Shown: positions 1-6,756 of the stretch, one piece after another
Layout: every line of letters starts with the position of its first letter
Position numbering within the stretch: position 1 is the first letter of the stretch
NCBI GenBank assembly: GCA_020636325.1
Contig: JACJYC010000003.1
Span: 310,001 to 374,000 of the forward strand
DNA length: 64,000 nucleotides
Direction of reading: 5' to 3'
Source of the DNA: Lewinellaceae bacterium
GTDB lineage: Bacteria > Bacteroidota > Bacteroidia > Chitinophagales > Saprospiraceae
The notes under the pieces: model-generated
Told to the model about the DNA's origin: nothing
Databases searched by the model: none
The model's input: only the letters and a program-made list of their open reading frames with translations
Position numbers and translations under genes: made by a program

Positions 1-356
1 CGGACGGTGCACAACTGCTTGCGGGTGAAAGCGTACCCCAGGCGGGCGAATTCTTCCTTGAGAAAGCCATAGTCGAACCGGACATTGTGCGCCACAAAAA
101 TGGCTCCTTCCGTCATCTCCACCACTTTTTTGGCCACTTCAAAAAAACGCGGCGCACCGGCTACCATTTCCTGGGTGATGCCGGTGAGCTGAGTGATGCC
201 GTACGGGATATAACATTCGGGGTTGATGAGCGTTTCAAACTTGTCCACTATTTTTTCACCGTCGTGGAGGACTATGGCAATTTCCGTAATTTTATCGCGG
301 GAGGCCCGCCCTCCGGTGGTTTCCAGGTCGATTATGGCATAGAATTTCTCTTTCAT
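1..356 (-). CDS. DnaQ-like 3'-5' exonuclease, N-terminal part (runs off window)
   Basis: Reverse-strand reading frame from the ATG at 356 to the left edge gives about 118 residues of a DEDD-family exonuclease, as in the epsilon proofreading subunit of DNA polymerase III. The Exo I motif DLETTG is at residues 10-15 and the Exo II motif HNVRFDYGFL at about 90-99; Exo III would lie outside the window. The family removes nucleotides from DNA 3' ends using two metal ions held by the acidic residues. In Bacteroidota such domains also occur fused to a UvrC-type GIY-YIG nuclease, which cannot be judged here. The start fits the family, with about nine residues before Exo I, and lies just downstream of a good promoter inside the next gene. 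Domain assignment is secure; full architecture unknown. Confidence 0.85.
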   Translation of the reverse strand, partial: MKEKFYAIIDLETTGGRASRDKITEIAIVLHDGEKIVDKFETLINPECYIPYGITQLTGITQEMVAGAPRFFEVAKKVVEMTEGAIFVAHNVRFDYGFLKEEFARLGYAFTRKQLCTV

Positions 357-365
357 AAAAAGATA

Positions 366-1592
366 ATGATGGCAAAAGTACATCTTTTTGTTTTAATAGC
401 AATTTTATTCCAATGGAATTGTGGAAATCAGGCGGTTAAAGCGAGTGACCGGCCGTTGGAAACCCAACCGCCGGTCGGCGGGAGCCTTCTGACCGGCGCT
501 GAACGGATGGAGGAATACCTGCCCCTGCTCGAAGGGAAGAAGGTCAGCCTGGTGGTCAATCAGACTTCCATGGTTGGAAATACGCACCTCGTGGATACCT
601 TGCTGGCATTGGGCATCCGGATCCAAACCATTTTCTCGCCCGAACACGGGTTCCGGGGTGAAGCCGATGCCGGCCAGAAAATTGCCGATTCCAGGGACCC
701 CGAAACAGGCATTCAGCTGATCTCGCTGTACGGCGCCAAACACAAGCCCGCCCCCGAAGACCTGAAAGGAACGGATCTGCTGATCTTTGACATCCAGGAC
801 GTCGGCGTCCGCTTTTACACCTATATCTCCACACTGCATTTTGTGATGGAGGCCGGAGCCGAGCATCACCTTCCGGTGATGGTACTGGACCGCCCCAACC
901 CGAACGGCCACTATGTGGACGGGCCGATGCTGGATACCGCTTATCGATCGTTTGTGGCCATGGACCCCGTGCCGGTCGTTTACGGACTGACCATCGGGGA
1001 ATACGCCCGCATGGTCAACGGCGAAGGCTGGCTGGCCGGCGGTGAAAAGTGCGACCTGACGGTTATTCCCTGCCTGAATTACACCCATCAGACGGCTTAT
1101 GAGCTGCCGGTGAAACCGTCGCCGAACCTGCCGAACATGCGAGCGATCTACCTGTATCCGTCAACCTGCTTTTTTGAAGGCACCACCGTCAGCGAAGGCC
1201 GCGGCACCAGCCAGCAATTCCAGGTATACGGGCATCCGGATTTCAAGGGCGGCGATCATGTTTTCCTGCCCCAGGCGAAACCCGGCGCCATGAACCCCAA
1301 ACACAAGGGACAGCTTTGTTACGGTTACGACCTGACCAAACTGGATCCGGATTCCATCCGGGCAGAGAAGAAGATCAACCTCCATTATCTGGTGGATTTT
1401 TACAGGGAATTCCCCGACAAGGATAAATTCTTCCTGCCTTCCAACTATATCGATAAACTCGCCGGCGGTACGGCCCTCCGCGAGCAGATCCTGGCCGGAA
1501 GAACGGCCGATGAGATCAGGGCCTCCTGGCAAAAGGACCTGGAAGCCTACAAGGCGGTCCGGAAAAAATATCTGTTATACCCTGAAAGCTAA
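366..1592 (+). CDS. namZ: Exo-beta-N-acetylmuramidase NamZ-like lipoprotein (DUF1343)
   Basis: About 408 residues. The family (DUF1343, GH171) releases terminal N-acetylmuramic acid from peptidoglycan fragments during cell-wall recycling. Visible family motifs are FSPEHGFRGEADAGQ and DIQDVGVRFYTYISTL, followed by a DRPNPNG segment. The N-terminus is hydrophobic and ends in a cysteine (QWNC, residues about 16-19), suggesting a lipoprotein with an atypical lipobox. Two ATG codons lie in tandem at 366 and 369; the open frame continues upstream, but there it runs antisense through the DnaQ-like gene. Only nine bases separate it from that divergent start, so its own promoter must lie inside the neighbour. 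Its stop overlaps the stop of the convergent TauE/SafE gene by four bases. Confidence 0.85.
   Translation: MMAKVHLFVLIAILFQWNCGNQAVKASDRPLETQPPVGGSLLTGAERMEEYLPLLEGKKVSLVVNQTSMVGNTHLVDTLLALGIRIQTIFSPEHGFRGEADAGQKIADSRDPETGIQLISLYGAKHKPAPEDLKGTDLLIFDIQDVGVRFYTYISTLHFVMEAGAEHHLPVMVLDRPNPNGHYVDGPMLDTAYRSFVAMDPVPVVYGLTIGEYARMVNGEGWLAGGEKCDLTVIPCLNYTHQTAYELPVKPSPNLPNMRAIYLYPSTCFFEGTTVSEGRGTSQQFQVYGHPDFKGGDHVFLPQAKPGAMNPKHKGQLCYGYDLTKLDPDSIRAEKKINLHYLVDFYREFPDKDKFFLPSNYIDKLAGGTALREQILAGRTADEIRASWQKDLEAYKAVRKKYLLYPES
373..402 (-). promoter_or_regulatory. Promoter of the DnaQ-like gene, inside the namZ signal-peptide codons
   Basis: On the minus strand a TTG (400-402) is followed after 19 bases by TACTTTTG (373-380), a full match to the Bacteroidota -33/-7 pattern TTG-N19-TAnnTTTG. 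The predicted transcript would begin about ten bases before the ATG at 356. The element lies within the first codons of the divergent gene. Confidence 0.7.
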
Positions 1593-2344
1593 AAGAACAA
1601 CCGAAGGGCTACGATAAAGGTCATGCCGATCATAAAATACCGGAATTCCCTTTCCGGCAGCAGCCTGACGATCCGCATCCCGGCCCAGGCCCCGATCAAA
1701 ATAGCCGGAAAGGTGACCAGGTCGATCGGCAGGGATGACCAGGTAATGGTTTTCCATACAAAAATGTGCAACGGGACCTTGAAGAGGTTGATGAGCAGAA
1801 AAAACCACGCGCCTGTCCCCAGAAACTGATTTTTTGGCAAGGCTATGGCCAGCAGATAAACCGTCATCACCGGCCCGGCAGCGTTGCCGATCATGGTACT
1901 GAATCCGCCCAGCAGGCCGAATACCGACCCGAATACCCACCCGCCGGTCAGCGCGGCGGACAGCGGCCTTCTTTCCTGAATGATCATGAGCGCCAGGCTG
2001 GCGATGATCACCATGCCCATCATGCGCTTGAACAGCTCGTCGTTGATGTAAATGCCCACCACCATCGCCAGCAGGATCCCTGCGGCAGCAGCCGGGATAA
2101 GGCGCCAGATGAATCGCCAGTTGGCGTCGCGGTTGTAGAATTTCACCGCCATGACGTCAGCCATGACCAGCATCGGCAGGACGATCCCGGTGGAAGCCTT
2201 GCCGCCGTATATGCCCGCCATGAGCGGAACGGCCAGCATACCCGCGCCTTTGACCCCGCCTTTTGCCATGCCGATCAGGGCGGCGCTCAAAAAAATCAGC
2301 ATCCATTGGGAACCCGTGACGGAAGAAAGCGATTGAATGATCAT
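1589..2344 (-). CDS. TauE/SafE-family membrane permease
   Basis: 251 residues, strongly hydrophobic, with seven to eight predicted membrane helices and the early glycine-rich segment GMAKGGVKGAGM (about residues 25-36) typical of TauE/SafE (DUF81) proteins. Members export sulfite, sulfoacetate or related organosulfur anions across the inner membrane; the substrate here cannot be told from sequence. The start at 2344 (MIIQSLSS) was chosen because residues upstream in the open frame are polar and overlap the valS promoter region. It is divergent from valS, separated by 94 bases, and its stop overlaps that of the NamZ gene on the other strand. No sulfur-metabolism gene is adjacent, so the role is open. 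Confidence 0.82.
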   Translation of the reverse strand: MIIQSLSSVTGSQWMLIFLSAALIGMAKGGVKGAGMLAVPLMAGIYGGKASTGIVLPMLVMADVMAVKFYNRDANWRFIWRLIPAAAAGILLAMVVGIYINDELFKRMMGMVIIASLALMIIQERRPLSAALTGGWVFGSVFGLLGGFSTMIGNAAGPVMTVYLLAIALPKNQFLGTGAWFFLLINLFKVPLHIFVWKTITWSSLPIDLVTFPAILIGAWAGMRIVRLLPEREFRYFMIGMTFIVALRLFF

Positions 2345-2389
2345 GGGGCGCAAAATACGAACATTGGGACAGTAAGTGCTTGTTGCCAC

Positions 2390-2419
2390 TTGTTCATTTT
2401 GCCAAACCCTGTATCTTTG
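2390..2419 (+). promoter_or_regulatory. valS promoter
   Basis: TTG at 2390-2392, 19-base spacer, TATCTTTG at 2412-2419: a full match to the Bacteroidota housekeeping promoter. It lies downstream of the in-frame codon at 2376, which rules that start out and supports the ATG at 2439. Confidence 0.8.
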
Positions 2420-2438
2420 CCGCCTAAAATTAGCCGCG

Positions 2439-5165
2439 ATGTCGCTTTCCACACGATACAACCCGCAGGATACCGAAAGTAAATGGTACCGGTACTGGAT
2501 GGAGAAAAATTATTTCCATTCCGTTCCGGATGACAGAGAGCCCTTTTCCATCGTTATCCCGCCGCCCAACGTTACCGGTGTGCTGCATATGGGCCATATG
2601 CTCAACAATACCATCCAGGATATCCTCATCCGGAAAGCCCGGCTGGACGGCAAGAACGCCTGCTGGGTACCGGGCACCGACCATGCTTCCATCGCTACTG
2701 AAGCGAAGGTGGTGGGCATGCTGCGCGAACGCGGCATCAAAAAATCGGACCTTTCCCGCGAAGAATTCTTCAAATACGCCTGGGAATGGAAAGAAAAATA
2801 CGGCGGCATTATCCTCGAACAACTCAAAAAACTCGGCGCTTCCTGCGACTGGGAACGGACCCGCTTCACCATGGAACCGTCCTTGTCAAAGGCCGTTATC
2901 CATGTGTTCAACGACCTGTACCGGAAAGGAAAGATCTACCGCGGACTGCGGATGACCAACTGGGACCCTGCCGCGAAAACGGTATTGTCCAACGAAGAGG
3001 TCATCTATCAGGATGAGAACGCCAGGCTCTTCTACATCAGTTACCGGATCGAAGGCTCGGATGACTCGGTGGTCATTGCCACCCAACGCCCCGAAACCAT
3101 CATGGCCGATACGGGACTTGCCGTCAACCCGGACGACCCGAGGTACAAACACCTGCACGGCAAGCGGGTCATCGTTCCGCTGGTCGACCGGCCGGTACCG
3201 GTCATTGCGGATGCCTATGTCGATATCGAATTCGGAACGGGCGCCCTGAAGGTTACGCCGGCCCACGATCAGAACGACTACGACCTCGGGCAGAAATACC
3301 AGCTGGAGGTGATCGATATCCTGAACGAAGACGGCACCCTCAACGAATCCGCGCAGTTTTGCGTGGGCATGGACCGTTTTGAGGCCAGAAAGAGCATTGT
3401 CAAAGAACTGGAAGCCCGCGGCCACCTCGTCAAGGTGGAGGATTATCGCACCCGCCTGGGCCGTTCCGAACGCACCAATTCCGTGGTAGAGCCGCGCCTG
3501 ACCCTGCAGTGGTTCCTGGATATGAAGGATTTCGCCAAAACGGCGCTGGAAGCGGTCAGCAGCGGAGAGGTTCGGTTCTTCCCGGAGTCGCTCTGGAACA
3601 TGTACTACAATTGGCTCAACGAGGACAATATCCGCGACTGGTGCATCTCCAGGCAGTTGTGGTGGGGACAGCGCATCCCGGCCTGGTATTGTGAAGATCA
3701 GATCTTCGTTGCCGAATCGGAATCGGAAGCCCTGGAAGCCGCCAGAAAGGCCACCGGCCGCCCTGAACTGACCCTGCAGGACCTGAAGCAGGATGAGGAT
3801 GTGGTGGATACCTGGTTCTCCTCCTGGCTGTGGCCGATCTCCGTTTTTGACGGTTTTGAAACCACGGAAGAACTCAAATATTACTACCCGACCAATGTCC
3901 TGGTGACGGGTTGGGACATCATGTTCTTCTGGGTTGCCCGCATGATCATGTCCGGTTACGAATGGTCGGAGGAATTGCTGGGCAGCGAGCACGTTGCCGC
4001 AAGAGGCCGTCAACCCTTCAGCGATGTATATTTCACCGGCATGGTTCGGGACAACAAGCGCCGGAAGATGAGCAAATCGCTCGGCAATTCCCCGGATGCC
4101 TTGAAGCTGATCGAGAATTACGGCGCCGACGGGGTCAGGTTCGGCATGATGGCCAGTTCGGCCGCCGGTAATGATATCCTGTTCGATGCACCGTTTGATC
4201 AGGCTACCGGCGAGATCCTGAACGAGAGCAAACTTTGCGAGCAAGGCCGCAATTTTTGCAACAAGATGTGGAATGCACTCCGCCTGATCAAAGGATGGGA
4301 GGTGGTTGAAGCGCCCGTGAACGATGAAACGGCCCGGATCAACCGGCTGGCTGCCGAATGGCTGGACAACAAGCTGACGGAACTGATCGGCCGGATGGAC
4401 AAGATGTTCGAATCCTACCGGTTGTCGGAAGCCATCATGGAACTGTATAAGTTCACCTGGGATGATTTCTGCTCCTGGTACCTGGAGATGATCAAACCGG
4501 AATACGGCGATCCCATTGATGCAGGCACCCTGGAAACAACGCTTGGGCTGTTCGAGAAGCAGCTCACCCTGCTGCATCCTTTCATGCCGTTTGTCACCGA
4601 GGAATTATGGCACCAGCTCTATGCGCGCGAAGCTGGGGACGACTGCATCGTCAGCTCCTGGCCGGCAGCCGGCGCATTCGATGAAAAACTGATCCAGGCG
4701 GTCGAATCGGCCAAGACCATCGTAACCGGCATCCGCGAAATCCGGAACGACAAAGGCATCAAGAACAAGGACGCCGTAAAGGTTGTCGCTCAACCCGGCC
4801 CAGGCATCAGCAGCCTCCTCGGCCGCAACGGCCTGAAGGAAATGATCTCCAAAATGGCCAACCTGGAATCGCTGGAATTATCGGATGAAGAACCCGCAAA
4901 TGCCGTCTCCTTCCTGGCAGGTACCGATAAATTCTACGTGGTGCTGGAACAGGAAATCGACACGGAGGAGGAATGCCAGCGCCTTCAGAAAGAACAGGAA
5001 TACCTGGAGGGGTTTGTCCGCTCGGTAGAAAAGAAATTATCCAACGAAGGCTTCGTGGGCAAGGCTCCGGCCGCCGTTGTAGAAGCCGAACGCAAAAAAC
5101 TTGCGGACGGGCAGACCAAACTGAATAATATACTGGATACCCGCCGCGAATTGGGCTGCTTGTAA
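2439..5165 (+). CDS. valS: Valyl-tRNA synthetase
   Basis: 908 residues, the usual length for this class I synthetase, which charges tRNA-Val with valine in the cytoplasm and edits mischarged threonine. The first signature reads HMGH (residues 50-53, in PPPNVTGVLHMGH) and the second KMSKS (543-547). The DHAS motif, connective editing domain and anticodon-binding helical domain are present in order. The last about 65 residues form the charged coiled coil that contacts tRNA. The ATG at 2439 is preferred over the upstream in-frame codon because the promoter at 2390-2419 lies between them. It appears monocistronic and is followed by an inverted repeat. Confidence 0.97.
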   Translation: MSLSTRYNPQDTESKWYRYWMEKNYFHSVPDDREPFSIVIPPPNVTGVLHMGHMLNNTIQDILIRKARLDGKNACWVPGTDHASIATEAKVVGMLRERGIKKSDLSREEFFKYAWEWKEKYGGIILEQLKKLGASCDWERTRFTMEPSLSKAVIHVFNDLYRKGKIYRGLRMTNWDPAAKTVLSNEEVIYQDENARLFYISYRIEGSDDSVVIATQRPETIMADTGLAVNPDDPRYKHLHGKRVIVPLVDRPVPVIADAYVDIEFGTGALKVTPAHDQNDYDLGQKYQLEVIDILNEDGTLNESAQFCVGMDRFEARKSIVKELEARGHLVKVEDYRTRLGRSERTNSVVEPRLTLQWFLDMKDFAKTALEAVSSGEVRFFPESLWNMYYNWLNEDNIRDWCISRQLWWGQRIPAWYCEDQIFVAESESEALEAARKATGRPELTLQDLKQDEDVVDTWFSSWLWPISVFDGFETTEELKYYYPTNVLVTGWDIMFFWVARMIMSGYEWSEELLGSEHVAARGRQPFSDVYFTGMVRDNKRRKMSKSLGNSPDALKLIENYGADGVRFGMMASSAAGNDILFDAPFDQATGEILNESKLCEQGRNFCNKMWNALRLIKGWEVVEAPVNDETARINRLAAEWLDNKLTELIGRMDKMFESYRLSEAIMELYKFTWDDFCSWYLEMIKPEYGDPIDAGTLETTLGLFEKQLTLLHPFMPFVTEELWHQLYAREAGDDCIVSSWPAAGAFDEKLIQAVESAKTIVTGIREIRNDKGIKNKDAVKVVAQPGPGISSLLGRNGLKEMISKMANLESLELSDEEPANAVSFLAGTDKFYVVLEQEIDTEEECQRLQKEQEYLEGFVRSVEKKLSNEGFVGKAPAAVVEAERKKLADGQTKLNNILDTRRELGCL

Positions 5166-5181
5166 CCATGGAGCCGGAACC

Positions 5182-5240
5182 CGCTAACTTCGATCCCGGT
5201 AACTGAGCGGAGTCGAAGTTAGCGGAGTCGAGATCAGAAC
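5182..5240. repeat. REP-like palindromic element / possible terminator after valS
   Basis: Two perfect 12-base arms, CGCTAACTTCGA (5182-5193) and TCGAAGTTAGCG (5213-5224), flank a 19-base loop. The loop and right arm include CTGAGCGGAGTCGAAG, and GCGGAGTCGA is repeated directly just after (5222-5231). This matches, from memory, a short palindromic intergenic repeat common in Bacteroidota genomes. It sits between the convergent valS and the 4-TM gene, so it could end transcription from both sides, though no T-tract follows. Confidence 0.55.
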
Positions 5241-5674
5241 CAGCCGGCGCCCAGATTCCGGAACGGCCAGGGAATGCCGGCCAGGAGCAATACGAGCCCG
5301 GCCAGGTAGAAAAGCGCCAGGATTTTGAAACCCTTGGCATCGGGCGCTGAGCGCTTGGACCGGCTGTAGCCCATCGTGATCAAGGCCACGGCCAGCGCCA
5401 TCAGGGTCACGTGTTCCACAGAGAAAAAGCGGGTAACGGGATCCTTCATCATATTGGCGCCGAAGGCCACTTTAGGACTGACAAAATAGAGGATGACACC
5501 CAGCAGCAACTGCAAATGGGTGACGATGAGCGCGAAAAGCGCCAGCCGCTGCTTTTTGGGCTCAAACGGCGATTTTTTCTGCCATTTGTTCCAGGCTTGG
5601 ACGATGGCGGCAACGATCAGCAGTAAAATGACCCATCGTAATCCCGAATGGGCCTGGCGAAGAATAACGTACAT
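5234..5674 (-). CDS. Four-helix membrane protein with conserved histidines (cytochrome b-like)
   Basis: 146 residues with four hydrophobic helices and a short charged loop after the first. Histidines at 9 (AHSGLRW), 53 (VTHLQLL) and 88 (SVEHVTL) lie in or next to helices, a spacing reminiscent of small heme-binding cytochrome b561-like proteins; similar Bacteroidota proteins are often labelled cytochrome B. Heme binding is inference only. The gene starts 26 bases after the TsaC-like gene on the same strand, so co-transcription is likely, although a promoter-like sequence lies just upstream as well. The first residues are hydrophobic rather than a cleavable signal. Confidence 0.6.
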   Translation of the reverse strand: MYVILRQAHSGLRWVILLLIVAAIVQAWNKWQKKSPFEPKKQRLALFALIVTHLQLLLGVILYFVSPKVAFGANMMKDPVTRFFSVEHVTLMALAVALITMGYSRSKRSAPDAKGFKILALFYLAGLVLLLAGIPWPFRNLGAGWF

Positions 5675-5688
5675 GCGTTTTTTGCGGG

Positions 5689-5720
5689 CTAAGATAGTAT
5701 TTATTCCCGCAGAAATTCAA
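5689..5720 (-). promoter_or_regulatory. Possible internal promoter for the 4-TM gene
   Basis: On the minus strand TTG (5718-5720), a 21-base spacer and TATCTTAG (5689-5696), one mismatch from TAnnTTTG. It overlaps the end of the upstream TsaC-like gene. Confidence 0.45.
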
Positions 5721-6261
5721 ACTCATCCTTCCGGGTAAGGCGGACCATGACGGAAGGCTCACCGTGGGCTTTTTCACCCTGCCTGAATTTGGTCACATAA
5801 TCCACCGCTTCGATCACATCCGAGCTGACAGCGCCGAAATGCGACGGCAGCGTACTGCCTTCCCTCCAGGCGTAAATTGAGGCGATCGGCCTGCCCAGAG
5901 CGCCGATCAGGTCCCGGCAATACTCGTCCTGAACGACGCGGAAAGCTGCCGAACGGCCGTTCACCAGTACGTCAACCGGAAGCTGCCTGACCTTGTCGAA
6001 AAGGATGGTCAACGGCCTGACATGGTAGACCAGCAAGGTCTCGATCCGGGGGTGAACATGGGCTACATACTCCTTCAGCATGTCCACAGAATTGACCAGG
6101 ATTTCAAGGGAGGCAGATGGCCGGAAACGGAGCAGCCGCTTCAGGGCCACAGGGTCAGATACATCGCAGCCGATACTCCATAGGGTGTCGGTAGGGAACA
6201 GGATAACGCCGCTGTTTTCGAGGGTGGCGACGGCGCCTGCGAGATCGTAGTGTTGAACCAT
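5701..6261 (-). CDS. Divergent Sua5/YciO/YrdC-family protein (TsaC-like)
   Basis: 186 residues from the ATG at 6261. The fold is recognisable from the PTDTLWSIGCD segment (about 23-33), the LLVYHVRPLTILF segment and the terminal VDYVTKFRQ region, which match L-threonylcarbamoyladenylate synthases. These make the threonylcarbamoyl-AMP needed for the t6A37 modification of tRNA. Two ligand-binding stretches are altered: the usual K-x-R-P...K reads RFRPSASL, and the STSAN motif after the last strand reads ASIYAW. It may therefore be inactive or bind another ligand. An alternative start ten residues upstream is possible. It lies first in a likely two-gene unit with the 4-TM protein. Confidence 0.78.
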   Translation of the reverse strand: MVQHYDLAGAVATLENSGVILFPTDTLWSIGCDVSDPVALKRLLRFRPSASLEILVNSVDMLKEYVAHVHPRIETLLVYHVRPLTILFDKVRQLPVDVLVNGRSAAFRVVQDEYCRDLIGALGRPIASIYAWREGSTLPSHFGAVSSDVIEAVDYVTKFRQGEKAHGEPSVMVRLTRKDEFEFLRE

Positions 6262-6756
6262 AGAGGTTTCATTTGTAAACATTGTCCACATAGCATGCTT
6301 GTTTGAATAAGGGCGTTTTCCTGGAATCAGGGGATACCCTGACCGGGGTAACCTACGTCCCGGCGGGTATTAAAGATTGTTCACCGGGGCTGTAGGTTGT
6401 ACAGCCTCAGGCTTCCTTCCATCCATCAACATGAAGAGTTCGGCTATTCAGGATCGGCGGGGATCCGTTATGCCGTCATAGGGAGTGAACCTTGCTGCTG
6501 CCGGTCGAAATCGAGGGGGATGACTTAATGTCGGTCAATATACCATTTCTGGAAATAAAATTCGCCGGCAGCCGATTCTTTAAAACTTTCGTTATATTGT
6601 GTGTTAGTCTTTATGTCAAAATTCTCATTATAAACTCTTTTTTTTGCGTAGTATTGTTCTGGATTGCAATTTTCATACTTTCACATGAGAAAACGTAAAA
6701 TCTTGAGCTCTGAAAACGCGTTCACTGAATACCTGAGTTGCAACAAACATCCGGCT
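6262..6756. other. Gene-free region of about 495 bases
   Basis: No convincing gene. It contains a 7-bp hairpin GGCTGTA-ggttg-TACAGCC at 6388-6406, and AACCTAC at 6350-6356 is complementary to GTAGGTT at 6392-6398, an alternative pairing. The right third (6580-6690) is AT-rich and holds the promoter of the next gene. A 68-codon open frame at 6492-6698 is judged to be chance. Confidence 0.5.
6654..6683 (+). promoter_or_regulatory. Promoter of the PKD-domain T9SS protein
   Basis: TTG (6654-6656), 19-base spacer, TACTTTCA (6676-6683), two mismatches from TAnnTTTG at its end. Transcription would start near 6690, downstream of the ATG at 6685, which supports a later start codon. Confidence 0.5.

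Noticed and set aside
366..1592. Start of the NamZ frame at position 87
   Set aside because: The extra codons run antisense through the DnaQ-like gene and the signal-peptide-like segment begins only at 366/369.
6492..6698. 68-codon open frame with a hydrophobic end
   Set aside because: It lies across the promoter of the next gene in AT-rich DNA, which gives hydrophobic codons by chance; no promoter or family support.
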